A DNA stretch of 64,000 bases, taken from the NCBI GenBank assembly GCA_023398375.1, contig JAEWSH010000018.1, forward strand, positions 1 to 64,000. The letters run 5' to 3'. This DNA comes from Bacillota bacterium. GTDB taxonomy: Bacteria; Bacillota; Clostridia; Lachnospirales; Lachnospiraceae. Positions within the stretch are counted from its first letter, which is position 1, and every line of letters begins with the position of its first letter. Positions 18,931 to 28,067 of this stretch are shown piece by piece. The notes under the pieces were generated by a model, which worked only from the letters and a program-made list of their open reading frames with translations, had not been told where the DNA came from and searched no databases. The position numbers were made by a program, and so were the translations under genes.

Positions 18931-20422
18931 CATTCTTTTTCGACAATCAGTAAGTAGAAAATATAGTCTTGGATATTTTATATTAAGTGTGATTGCGGTA
19001 ATACTTATCGGCATTTCCTTTCTATCAAGTTCTTTTTTATCAAAACAATATCAAAATAATACAAATGAATTGTTGGTTCTGAATCAATTATATATCGATA
19101 TAGAAAGTATTAATAATTGTGTGAACACAGGATATCTCTATTTACGTACAAATAGCTATGAAACATATATGGAAGAATGTAAGAAAGCGAAAGCTTCCAT
19201 TGGAAGAATAGAAGATCATACACGCAGCCATTATTCCAGAGAAGTCACAGATACGATTTGTACGGCAAGGACCTATATTGAACAAACCAATATTTTAATG
19301 GATATGCTGAAAGAATATATCGACAGTGCTGACAAGAAAAATGCAGATTATCAGAGAATCGAACAGGCTTATGATGAGACGCAGGAAACATTGGGATATA
19401 TCAACTTGAGTTTTCAGACTACTTATTCTGCGAAATTAATATCGGTACAGGAAACACAAAAAATGATAGACAGTATGCAAAGAAAGGTTCTTATATTTCA
19501 GGCGTTTTTCGTATTGTTTGGATGTTCTCTATGTATCTGGTACTGTATAAAAATTATTAAAGGTATTACACATTCTCTTCTGGTATTAACAACGGCGGTT
19601 CAGAAAATTGAAAGCGATGTATACCAGGAAAATTATGTGGAACTTAATAGTAAAGATGAATTTGAAGAATTTGCTTCCGCACTGAATCATATGCTGGATG
19701 TGATACAGAAACAATTACGTACAATAGAAGAAAATGCAAATATAAAAGAAAAGCTGGCAGCAGCCGAAATTGAGAACTTAAGAATCTACGGTGAATTGCA
19801 GAAGAGTCAGCTTACGTTATTGCAATCCAGGATCAATCCGCATTTTCTATTCAATACTTTGAATATGATTTCCTCTATGGCCAGAATTGAAGAAGCGGAT
19901 CGGTCTGCGGAATTAATGGAAATCACAGCAACTTATTTAAGATATAATTTAAATAACTTATCCAGAACGGTCACTTTACAACAAGAAATCGATAACTTGA
20001 AAAATTATGTAAAGATACAGCAATGCAGATTTGAAAATAGATATACTTATTATTTTGAAATAGAGAAATCTTGTGAAGGCTTCCCAATGCCTTATATGAT
20101 TTTACAGCCACTTGTTGAGAATTCCCTAAAACATGGGGTGGCTATGATGAAAAGCGGCGGTGTGATCACGACAAGAGTATATCATCAGGAGGAAAGAATC
20201 ATACTTGAAGTTGAGGATAATGGAGCAGGCATGACAAAAGAAAAGATAGAAGAGTTATGCCGTTCTATCAGAGAAAAGGAAGCACAGAATGAACATATTG
20301 GATTAATGAATATCTATATGCGCTTGATGTATTTTTATGAAGACGAGGTTACATTTGGAATAGAATGTAATCAGGGAAAAACAATAATCCGTATTTCATT
20401 GCCAGATGATAAGGGGAAATGA
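18920..20422 (+). CDS. Sensor histidine kinase, LytS/YesM type
   Basis: A 500-residue kinase with two membrane segments (about 18-40 and 190-212) flanking an extracytoplasmic helical region, then a HAMP-like linker, a coiled stretch, the His_kinase phospho-acceptor (RINPHFLFNTLN, His308) and an HATPase domain with QPLVENSLKHG and EDNGAGM. It overlaps its neighbours on both sides (11 bases before, 4 after), so the three sensor genes are probably translated together. The lack of a recognisable ligand domain fits a kinase that takes its signal from the anchored binding protein upstream. Confidence 0.94.
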   Translation: MKNSILFRQSVSRKYSLGYFILSVIAVILIGISFLSSSFLSKQYQNNTNELLVLNQLYIDIESINNCVNTGYLYLRTNSYETYMEECKKAKASIGRIEDHTRSHYSREVTDTICTARTYIEQTNILMDMLKEYIDSADKKNADYQRIEQAYDETQETLGYINLSFQTTYSAKLISVQETQKMIDSMQRKVLIFQAFFVLFGCSLCIWYCIKIIKGITHSLLVLTTAVQKIESDVYQENYVELNSKDEFEEFASALNHMLDVIQKQLRTIEENANIKEKLAAAEIENLRIYGELQKSQLTLLQSRINPHFLFNTLNMISSMARIEEADRSAELMEITATYLRYNLNNLSRTVTLQQEIDNLKNYVKIQQCRFENRYTYYFEIEKSCEGFPMPYMILQPLVENSLKHGVAMMKSGGVITTRVYHQEERIILEVEDNGAGMTKEKIEELCRSIREKEAQNEHIGLMNIYMRLMYFYEDEVTFGIECNQGKTIIRISLPDDKGK

Positions 20423-21642
20423 GTATGTGTACAATGGTGATTGCAGATGATGAACCGATAGCAAGAAAGAGCCTGGAATTGTTTGTAAAAAAAGAATTTG
20501 AAGGAATTAATGTTGTAGGTACTGTAGAAGATGGTATTGAGCTCGTTGATTTTGTAGAAAAATATCAGCCGGATATTGCAATCGTAGATATTAATATGCC
20601 AGGGCTTAATGGTATCAGGGCAATAGATATCCTGCATAATAAAGGGGTTCGTACGCGATTTATCATTCATACTGCATACGGTGAATTTGAATATGTTAAG
20701 AAAGCACTTGATTTAAAAGTAGACGGATATTTGGTAAAACCGGGCACTTATGAAGAAAACGTCAGAACGATTCAGAAATTGTGTGATATGATAAAACAAG
20801 AAAAGAACAAGGATCAAAAACAAGATCAGATGAGATCTTTACTTCATGCAGTATCTCCGGTCTTAGAAAATGAAATACTATTATCTGTTTCTACAGACAG
20901 ACCGGCGGTAGAGGATTTTAAGGCCTATTGTGAAGTAAATAATATTAATTTCAGGGCTGGATGTATTGCTACCTTAATTGGAATGCATAAGAATTCACTT
21001 AATAAAAAAGAATTGAGAGAAACAGTACATGACACACTCCATCGAATATGCGACTATCTGGTGTCGGTCATGGAGAATAGTATTACAGTCTTTCTTTTTA
21101 TACCGGAAACAATCAGAGAACAGGAAAAAGAAGGATGGGTCTGTGATGTCATGCACCTTGTTGCAGAGCAGATGAAGATTACAACTGGAATAGAATATCG
21201 GGTCGGATTAGGAAATATCTATCAATCCTTTGCGTACATGTCACTTTCTTATCATCAAAGTATGGAAGCATTTCAGAACGTAAAGAGTGAGGGAATAGAG
21301 AGGAAGGATGCAAAACAAGATAAAGTAAGTATCTATGTAGAAAGGGCAATTCAATATATAGAGAATCATTATAGCGAGGATATTTCTCTGGAAATGGTTG
21401 CAGAACAAATAAAGATCAGCTCTTATTACCTAAGCAGACTAATGAAACTGGAGGCAGGTGTAACATTTACAGAATATTTAACAAATATTAGAATGAAAGA
21501 GGCGGTTCGGCTTTCTGTCGAAACCATGCTTCCTTTGAAGGAGATTGCAGAGCGATGCGGATACTACAATATTACTTATTTCTGTAAAGTATTTAAAAAG
21601 CAGACAGGAAAAACAATCAGTGAATATCGAAGAAATTTATAA
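20419..21642 (+). CDS. Response regulator with AraC-type DNA-binding domain (YesN type)
   Basis: A 407-residue regulator: receiver domain (acidic pair near residues 10-11, phospho-acceptor Asp57 in IVDINMPG, Lys in LVKPG), a middle linker domain, and a C-terminal AraC-type double helix-turn-helix (SLEMVAEQIKISSYYLSRL and EIAERCGYYNITYFCKVFK). Its ATG overlaps the kinase stop codon. It should regulate the mgl transporter genes upstream in response to the sugar. Confidence 0.94.
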   Translation: MSMCTMVIADDEPIARKSLELFVKKEFEGINVVGTVEDGIELVDFVEKYQPDIAIVDINMPGLNGIRAIDILHNKGVRTRFIIHTAYGEFEYVKKALDLKVDGYLVKPGTYEENVRTIQKLCDMIKQEKNKDQKQDQMRSLLHAVSPVLENEILLSVSTDRPAVEDFKAYCEVNNINFRAGCIATLIGMHKNSLNKKELRETVHDTLHRICDYLVSVMENSITVFLFIPETIREQEKEGWVCDVMHLVAEQMKITTGIEYRVGLGNIYQSFAYMSLSYHQSMEAFQNVKSEGIERKDAKQDKVSIYVERAIQYIENHYSEDISLEMVAEQIKISSYYLSRLMKLEAGVTFTEYLTNIRMKEAVRLSVETMLPLKEIAERCGYYNITYFCKVFKKQTGKTISEYRRNL

Positions 21643-21664
21643 TACGTCAGAAGGAGCGAATAAA

Positions 21665-22549
21665 ATGGAATTGTTATCATCAGAAAAAATGCGAAAAGAG
21701 TGGTCTGAAAGTGATGCGGAACGGGATGCTGGGTTGACAACTCCTGAGACTATAAAAAGATATGACAATATCGCCTATGGTTCTCATGGAGTATGGAATC
21801 TTATGGACATCTATCACACAAAGGATGTGAAAGAACCTCAGCCAGCCATTATCAGTATCCATGGAGGTGGATGGGTCTATGGGACAAAAGAAATCTATCA
21901 GTTTTATGGTATGGGATTGGCACAAAGGGGGTTTACTGTTGTAAATTTCAACTATCGCCTTGCACCGGAAGATCCTTATCCAGCCGCTTTAGAGGATATC
22001 AATGCACTATTTACATGGGTAGGAGAACATGGAAAAGAATATCAGATTGATGTGAATAATCTTTTCGTAGTAGGAGATTCGGCTGGTGGACAGTTCGCAA
22101 GTCAGTATCTGGCAATGCTGGCCAATGAAGAATATAGGAAATTCTATCAGTTTCAGATGCCCGTCAATACCATCCGGATCAAAGCAGCAGGCCTGAATTG
22201 CGGAGCATATGATGTGGCAGCGCAAATAGAAGAACAGGCTGGTGGTGTTTTGGCAGAGTATTTAGGAAGAGATTACAAAGATAAATTACCGGCTCTCGAT
22301 ACGATGAAATACCTGAATGAAGACTTTCCGCCTTCATTTATCATGACGTCTTATCATGATTTCTTAAGAAAAGAAGCAAAACCAATGTATGATGCACTTA
22401 CTGCGCTTGGTATTCCTTGTAAACTAAAAGAGTATGGGGCAGAAGACAAGCCGGAAATCGCACATGTTTTTCATATCAATATGAGACTGGAAGAAGCGAA
22501 GCAGTGTAATGATGATGAATGCAAATTCTTCAGAGGCTTTATAAATTAA
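21665..22549 (+). CDS. Alpha/beta-hydrolase, esterase/lipase family
   Basis: A 294-residue cytoplasmic hydrolase of the HSL-like esterase group: HGGGW oxyanion motif and GDSAGG nucleophile elbow with Ser139. An acid near EKPEIAHVFH and the His there complete a plausible triad. It starts at 21665 after AGAAGGAG, 22 bases after the response-regulator gene, and no terminator separates them, so it probably belongs to the same unit. Deacetylation of an imported acetylated sugar is a reasonable role, but nothing in the sequence fixes the substrate. Confidence 0.88.
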   Translation: MELLSSEKMRKEWSESDAERDAGLTTPETIKRYDNIAYGSHGVWNLMDIYHTKDVKEPQPAIISIHGGGWVYGTKEIYQFYGMGLAQRGFTVVNFNYRLAPEDPYPAALEDINALFTWVGEHGKEYQIDVNNLFVVGDSAGGQFASQYLAMLANEEYRKFYQFQMPVNTIRIKAAGLNCGAYDVAAQIEEQAGGVLAEYLGRDYKDKLPALDTMKYLNEDFPPSFIMTSYHDFLRKEAKPMYDALTALGIPCKLKEYGAEDKPEIAHVFHINMRLEEAKQCNDDECKFFRGFIN

Positions 22550-22615
22550 ACGATGCATATTTTAAAAGCTGCGGCTCAAATGATATAATATAGATTTTTA
22601 ATCAGGAGACAAAGT

Positions 22616-23383
22616 ATGAAAAAGGTAAGCGTAGGTATTTTATTTTTTATGATACTATTTTTGTTCAGCGCATGTGCAAAAAAAGCGGAACCAATGAAAA
22701 TCGAAAACCAAGAGACACAAGAAGACGAAAGTGTTATCGATGAATCAAAAGAAGATAGTGAAAAGGCAAACACAGTAGCGGATGAAGTGCTGCTGGCACC
22801 TGACAAAGAAACAGTACTCAAAATGCGTCAAAAGGTACTGTCTGGTATGACAGAAGAAGAAATAACAAGACTGACGGAGGATATTAAATACGTGAATCTG
22901 CAACTGGAACAGGCAGATCTATATGATAATTTTTTTCAAAGACTTTCGAATCCGGATGACTTGAGTTGGAATTATATTGAGGATACCGGTGAAATACAAA
23001 TTGGCTGGGCATACGAAGATGAAGACTGGATGAAAAAGAAAGATAGCAATCTTACGGAGGATGAATTTAATGAAAAATATGGACAGAGAGTCACAACGTA
23101 CAATAAATATGATGCAGACGACTTCATTACAATCATGATAGAATTAGAAAAAAGTATTGAAGATGTAAATTTAGAAAAAGATATCAATGAACTGATCAGT
23201 AATATGGAGCAGGCAAAAGAAACACATGATGTGAAATATATGGAGCAGATTTATAAAACAGTGCATGATATGGATTATTTTCTGCTTCGTTATGGACCGG
23301 AAGATGTTGGGAAATATACAATGGATGCGTCTACGGTATGTAAGTACTATGGAGTTCTAAATGTATATCGTGATAATAAATAA
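22616..23383 (+). CDS. Lipoprotein of unknown function
   Basis: A 255-residue protein with a lipoprotein signal (lipobox FSAC, Cys near residue 21), an acidic linker, and a mostly helical, charged C-terminal domain of about 190 residues. I do not recognise the domain. It stands alone between a promoter-sized gap and a strong terminator. The start has AGGAG ahead of the ATG. Confidence 0.8.
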   Translation: MKKVSVGILFFMILFLFSACAKKAEPMKIENQETQEDESVIDESKEDSEKANTVADEVLLAPDKETVLKMRQKVLSGMTEEEITRLTEDIKYVNLQLEQADLYDNFFQRLSNPDDLSWNYIEDTGEIQIGWAYEDEDWMKKKDSNLTEDEFNEKYGQRVTTYNKYDADDFITIMIELEKSIEDVNLEKDINELISNMEQAKETHDVKYMEQIYKTVHDMDYFLLRYGPEDVGKYTMDASTVCKYYGVLNVYRDNK

Positions 23384-23393
23384 TAATTGTGCT

Positions 23394-23435
23394 TCCAGTT
23401 CTTCTTCCTTTTTAGGGAAGAAGAACTGGATTTTT
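23394..23435 (+). terminator. Rho-independent terminator
   Basis: A 15-bp stem (23394-23408 with 23416-23430), seven-base loop and TTTTT to 23435, closing the lipoprotein gene. Confidence 0.92.
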
Positions 23436-23469
23436 GCGATATCGAATTGTAGTTGTTATTCATTCCGTT

Positions 23470-23497
23470 TTGAGAGATAATGTTGATAAATTATAAA
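23470..23497 (+). promoter_or_regulatory. Sigma-A-type promoter candidate
   Basis: TTGAGA (23470-23475), a 16-base spacer and TATAAA (23492-23497), 39 bases ahead of the transglutaminase-like gene and just after a terminator. Confidence 0.45.
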
Positions 23498-23535
23498 ATG
23501 ATGATAGCGGTTAAAAGAGGAAGGCGAAGCTGAAG

Positions 23536-25026
23536 ATGAAAATACTAAAGAAGATACTTTATCTGATCATTACATTACTCGCATTAGTGATAGGATTTAT
23601 TATTCTATCTGCCTTTCATCCAGAATTGACTGAGAAATTATCGGATTTTTTATACCCGAAAGAAACGAATATTGGTACACAAAGTACCTCAATAGAAGCA
23701 AGTGAAAATAATAGAGATGCACCTGCTTCAGATACAAAGGATGAAACTGACAGCCCAAAAGGAGAAAATGGTATTGTCAGTACGATTCCACAGGAAGAGC
23801 AGTATGTTGTGCCTGAAGAATCAGAGATTAGGCTGCCAGAAAATGTCAGTGGCAAAAATGGTTATGAGCCTGTAAAAGAGAATTCCAAAGAAATCGGAGA
23901 AGCAGAAGGCGAAAAACTTGCTGCTGAACTGGGCTATGGAGAGACTGGAAAGGGATTGGAATTTGATACCAGACTCCATCCCTATTATGGTATGCTCAGC
24001 AGCAAGTTACAGTCACTGTATAGACAAATCTATGCAAACGCAATGGCACTTAACGATACCTTTGCGCCCATAGAGGATGTATCTATAGAGCAACTGAAAA
24101 ATGTATTTACCGCTGTTTTTGGAGACCACCCGGAGCTGTTCTGGCTGGATACCGCATATGGATGTAAATTTTTACCAACAGGTAAATGTATCGAGATCGA
24201 TCTGCAATTTAATAATACAGCAACAAATTTAGAGCAAAATAAGCAAGCGTTTGAAAATAGTGCAAACAGAATGTTACAGGGAGCATCCAATCTTAGCTCC
24301 GATTATGAGAAAGAGGTCTACCTTCATGATACCCTGTTAAGTCAGGCAGACTATAATCTCGATGCACCCAATAATCAAAGTGCCTATAGTGCATTAGTGG
24401 ATGGTCAGACTGTCTGTGCAGGATATGCGAGAGCCTATCAGTATCTGATGCAGAAGATTGGTATTCCTTGCTATTACTGTACGGGATATGCGGGAGAGAA
24501 TCATGCATGGAATATTGTTTCACTGGATGATGGATATTACAATGTTGACACGACCTGGGATGATACCGATCCTAATACATACGACTATTTTAATAAGTCA
24601 GACAATGATTTTAATACAAGTCATATGAGAAAAGACTTATCCATTTACCTTCCGGCATGCAATGGACAAAATTACCAGAACCTAGAGGCTGCAAACAGCG
24701 AAGAACCTGCAACAGATACAGGAAGAAGTCTGGAAGATGCTGGCTTCACAAAAGAAGACATGATTAATAGCCTGTCGGATTATTATGATGATTGTTATGA
24801 TCAGATCATGAAGAATGGGGTAGGAAGTTATCAGTTTCAAAATGTCATAAGCACAGATGATATCTATGCACAGATCTATGAAGACTATCTAAATGATACT
24901 TATAAGACCGGATATGCAGACCAAGCATTAGAACAATTGGGGGCAACTAGGATCAATATGAAAATGCAGATAGAGAAGTTAAAGGATGGCTATTTATTGT
25001 TGTCACATAATGTGTCTATTCAATAA
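23536..25026 (+). CDS. Membrane-anchored transglutaminase-like protein
   Basis: A 496-residue protein with an N-terminal membrane segment (about 7-28), a low-complexity Ser/Glu/Asp linker to about residue 110, and a transglutaminase-like domain with the Cys-His-Asp triad readable as Cys294 (TVCAGYARAY), His323 (NHAWNIV) and Asp338 (VDTTWDD). The remaining C-terminal 130 residues are helical and unassigned. Anchored, surface-exposed proteins of this type are thought to be peptidases or cross-linking enzymes of the cell envelope; the substrate is unknown. Confidence 0.88.
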   Translation: MKILKKILYLIITLLALVIGFIILSAFHPELTEKLSDFLYPKETNIGTQSTSIEASENNRDAPASDTKDETDSPKGENGIVSTIPQEEQYVVPEESEIRLPENVSGKNGYEPVKENSKEIGEAEGEKLAAELGYGETGKGLEFDTRLHPYYGMLSSKLQSLYRQIYANAMALNDTFAPIEDVSIEQLKNVFTAVFGDHPELFWLDTAYGCKFLPTGKCIEIDLQFNNTATNLEQNKQAFENSANRMLQGASNLSSDYEKEVYLHDTLLSQADYNLDAPNNQSAYSALVDGQTVCAGYARAYQYLMQKIGIPCYYCTGYAGENHAWNIVSLDDGYYNVDTTWDDTDPNTYDYFNKSDNDFNTSHMRKDLSIYLPACNGQNYQNLEAANSEEPATDTGRSLEDAGFTKEDMINSLSDYYDDCYDQIMKNGVGSYQFQNVISTDDIYAQIYEDYLNDTYKTGYADQALEQLGATRINMKMQIEKLKDGYLLLSHNVSIQ

Positions 25027-25149
25027 GAAATATAGGTGCAATGGGCGCTGCGTTTTTCCCAAACTTGAAATTATATTAAAAATGAAATATCATAAGTTTT
25101 GAACATAAAATTAAGAAAGAAAACCATTTCGTTAACAGGAGAGAATAAG

Positions 25150-25761
25150 ATGGCATATTTTCCATTGTTTATTCAGTTAGAAAAAATTTCATGTCTGGTT
25201 GTGGGCGGAGGGAAAATAGCCCTTCAGAAGGTAAAGGACTTACATGAATTTGAAGCAGATATTACAGTGGTATCACCCTATATTATAGAAGAAATCATGG
25301 AATTTGGCTTGACCTGTTACAGAAAGGAATTTGAAGAGGAAGATTTGTATGGGAAAACAATAGTCGTTGCAGCAACAGACGACAAAGTGCTGAACCATAG
25401 AATTGCAAAACTTTGCAGAGAAAGTAAAATTTTGGTGAATTGCGTTAATCAAATTGAAGATTGTGATTTTATTTTTCCTTCTTATATTAAAGAAGGTGGC
25501 ATTGTAGTAGGAATCAGCAGCAGTGGGAAAAGTCCTGTCATGACCCAATATCTGAAAGGTAAAATGCAGAAAGTGGTAACAAAACAAATGGGACAGCTTG
25601 CAGATTTTTTAGGTGCGATACGCCAAAGAATAAAAGAAGAAGTTACCTTACAAGAGAAGCGAAAAAAGATATATCAGGAGCTGTTACAGATAGGGCTTCA
25701 AAAAAAAAGTTTACCGGATGAAAACGAGACTGAGGAAATCATAAAAAAGTACAGCAAATAG
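25150..25761 (+). CDS. Precorrin-2 dehydrogenase / sirohydrochlorin ferrochelatase-like
   Basis: A 203-residue protein of the Met8/SirC/CysG-N family, which oxidises precorrin-2 to sirohydrochlorin with NAD+ and in some members inserts the metal. The NAD-binding loop is VVGGGKIALQK near residues 17-27, and the CVNQIEDCDFIFPS motif carries the Asp position important for catalysis in Met8. Start at the ATG at 25150 with AGGAGAG upstream; a longer TTG frame from 25099 has no support. It leads the tetrapyrrole operon and points to siroheme or cobalamin rather than heme as the end product. Confidence 0.88.
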   Translation: MAYFPLFIQLEKISCLVVGGGKIALQKVKDLHEFEADITVVSPYIIEEIMEFGLTCYRKEFEEEDLYGKTIVVAATDDKVLNHRIAKLCRESKILVNCVNQIEDCDFIFPSYIKEGGIVVGISSSGKSPVMTQYLKGKMQKVVTKQMGQLADFLGAIRQRIKEEVTLQEKRKKIYQELLQIGLQKKSLPDENETEEIIKKYSK

Positions 25762-25776
25762 AGGGAGAATTACATA

Positions 25777-26742
25777 ATGGACAGAATGAGACGTTTACGT
25801 TCAAGTGAAACGATTCGTAGTATGGTACGTGAAAATACAATCAGAGTGGAGGAATTGATCTACCCTCTTTTTATAATAGAAGGAGAAGATATCTGTCATT
25901 CAATTGATTCCATGCCGGGAATATACCAGTATTCTTTGGATAGATTAGGGGTGGAATTGGATAAAGTAACAAGCAAAGGGATAAGAGCAGTTCTTTTATT
26001 CGGTATTCCTTCCCATAAAGATGAAGTGGGAAGTGGGGCTTATGATGAGGATGGAATTACGCAGCAAGCGATTCGTTATATCAAAAAGGAATATCCGGAA
26101 CTTCTGGTGATAGCGGATGTCTGTCTATGTGAATACACATCACATGGTCATTGTGGATTAGTCAGAGATGGAAAGATCTTGAATGATGAGACACTGCCGC
26201 TTCTTGCCAAAACAGCTGTAAGTTATGCAAAAGCCGGAGCAGATATCGTAGCACCGAGTGATATGATGGATAAAAGAGTTAGCGCTATCCGCAGTGCTCT
26301 GGATGAAAATGGATTCATAGACACGCCAATCATGTCCTATAGTGCGAAATTTGCTTCCGGATATTATTCTCCATTCAGGGATGCAGCACATTCAGCGCCG
26401 GGATTTGGTGACAGGAGAACCTATCAGATGGATCCGGCGAATGGAAGAGAAGCGCTGCGTGAAGTAGAGGAGGATATTCTGGAAGGCGCTGACTTTATTA
26501 TTGCAAAACCGGCTATGGCATATATGGATATCATCCGCGAAACAGCAAATCATTTTAATATACCGATTGTAGCCTATAATGTGAGTGGAGAATATGCCAT
26601 GGTAAAGGCAGCAGCGAAGGAAGGCTGGATTGACGAGAAAAAAATAGTCATGGAAAATATGATCGGCTTTAAAAGAGCAGGAGCAAGGATGATCATAACG
26701 TACCATGCACTGGATGTGGCAGACTGGATACGGGAAGAATAG
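25777..26742 (+). CDS. hemB: Delta-aminolevulinic acid dehydratase (porphobilinogen synthase)
   Basis: A 321-residue HemB that condenses two aminolevulinates to porphobilinogen. The two active-site lysines are Lys191 (SYSAKFASGYY) and Lys244 (IAKPAMAY). The metal site is the zinc type, with Cys116, Cys118 and Cys126 in DVCLCEYTSHGHC. Length and order are normal. It lies 15 bases after the precorrin-2 dehydrogenase gene and 16 bases before hemL. Confidence 0.97.
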   Translation: MDRMRRLRSSETIRSMVRENTIRVEELIYPLFIIEGEDICHSIDSMPGIYQYSLDRLGVELDKVTSKGIRAVLLFGIPSHKDEVGSGAYDEDGITQQAIRYIKKEYPELLVIADVCLCEYTSHGHCGLVRDGKILNDETLPLLAKTAVSYAKAGADIVAPSDMMDKRVSAIRSALDENGFIDTPIMSYSAKFASGYYSPFRDAAHSAPGFGDRRTYQMDPANGREALREVEEDILEGADFIIAKPAMAYMDIIRETANHFNIPIVAYNVSGEYAMVKAAAKEGWIDEKKIVMENMIGFKRAGARMIITYHALDVADWIREE

Positions 26743-26758
26743 CAGGAGGCAGAAAATT

Positions 26759-28048
26759 ATGAAGGAACGTTCCAAGGAACTGTTTGAACAGGCTAAAAAA
26801 AGAATACCAGGCGGAGTGAACAGTCCTGTCAGAGCATTTGGTGCAGTAGGAAGAACACCTCTTTTCATCCATTCCGCGCAGGGAGATAAAATTGTAGATG
26901 CAGATAAAAATCAGTATATTGATTATGTCTGCTCGTGGGGACCAGGAATTTTAGGACATGCACATCCGCGGGTGATAGAGAAAGTAAAAGAAGCATGTGA
27001 TCATGGGCTGACTTATGGTGCACCCACGGAAAAGGAAGTGATCTTAGCCGAATTATTATCAGAGTTAATGCCGTCCATGGAGATGAGTCGTCTTGTCAGT
27101 TCCGGGACAGAAGCGGTAATGAGCGCGATCCGTGTTGCAAGAGGTTTTACAGGTAGAGATAAAATCGTAAAATTTAAGGGCTGCTATCATGGACATTCAG
27201 ATGGTCTGCTGGTAAAAGCGGGTTCCGCGGCCCTTACTACATCAGTTCCGGATAGTGCGGGTGTTCCGGCGGATTTTACAAGGAATACACTGATTGCATC
27301 CTATAATGACAGTAGATCGGTTCAGGAATTATTTGAAAAGTACAAAGATGAAATTGCGGCTGTGATTGTAGAGCCCGTGGCTGCCAATATGGGAGTTGTT
27401 CTACCCAAATCAGGATTTCTTGAGTTCTTAAGAGAAATTACCAAAAAGCATGGATCCCTGCTCATTTTTGATGAGGTCATTACTGGATTCCGTCTTGGGC
27501 TGGGGGGCGCACAGGAATATTTTCAGATCACACCAGATCTGACAACGCTTGGAAAAATCATCGGTGGCGGCATGCCAATTGGGGCTTATGGTGGAAGAAA
27601 AGATATCATGGAGATGGTATCTCCTCTTGGACCAGTTTACCAGGCAGGCACATTGTCAGGCAATCCGATTGCCACAACAGCAGGGATTGAAACGTTAAAA
27701 ATATTACAGGAAAATTCAAGTATCTATGAGGGACTGCGGAACAAAGCAAAAAGAATAGAAGCGACGGTGAATGAAAATGCCAAAGGAAAAGCAGTGGTCA
27801 ACAGAATTGGTTCCTTGTTAAGTGTTTTTTTTACAGACAAGCCAGTTGTTGACTATGATAGCGCAGTGTTCTCAGATACCAAAGCATATGCAGATTATTT
27901 TGGATATCTGCTTGAACATGGTATTTATACTGCACCCTCCCAGTTTGAAGCAATGTTTATTTCGGATGCCCACACAGAGGAAGATATTACTATTACCTGT
28001 AACACAATATCAGGATATTTCAGGCAGAAGAGTAATTACAAAAATTAA
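26759..28048 (+). CDS. hemL: Glutamate-1-semialdehyde 2,1-aminomutase
   Basis: A 429-residue PLP enzyme making 5-aminolevulinate from glutamate semialdehyde. The N-terminal GGVNSPVRAF is diagnostic, and the PLP lysine is Lys266 in TLGKIIGGGMPIGAYGG. The start is the ATG at 26759 after GGAGG; a longer frame overlaps hemB. With HemA it forms the C5 route to aminolevulinate. Confidence 0.97.
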   Translation: MKERSKELFEQAKKRIPGGVNSPVRAFGAVGRTPLFIHSAQGDKIVDADKNQYIDYVCSWGPGILGHAHPRVIEKVKEACDHGLTYGAPTEKEVILAELLSELMPSMEMSRLVSSGTEAVMSAIRVARGFTGRDKIVKFKGCYHGHSDGLLVKAGSAALTTSVPDSAGVPADFTRNTLIASYNDSRSVQELFEKYKDEIAAVIVEPVAANMGVVLPKSGFLEFLREITKKHGSLLIFDEVITGFRLGLGGAQEYFQITPDLTTLGKIIGGGMPIGAYGGRKDIMEMVSPLGPVYQAGTLSGNPIATTAGIETLKILQENSSIYEGLRNKAKRIEATVNENAKGKAVVNRIGSLLSVFFTDKPVVDYDSAVFSDTKAYADYFGYLLEHGIYTAPSQFEAMFISDAHTEEDITITCNTISGYFRQKSNYKN

Positions 28049-28067
28049 TATGAAAATGGTGAAAGAA

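Noticed and set aside
25027..25149. Cobalamin riboswitch ahead of the tetrapyrrole operon
   Set aside because: The 120-base gap lacks the conserved B12-box sequence and is too short and AT-rich for that structure.
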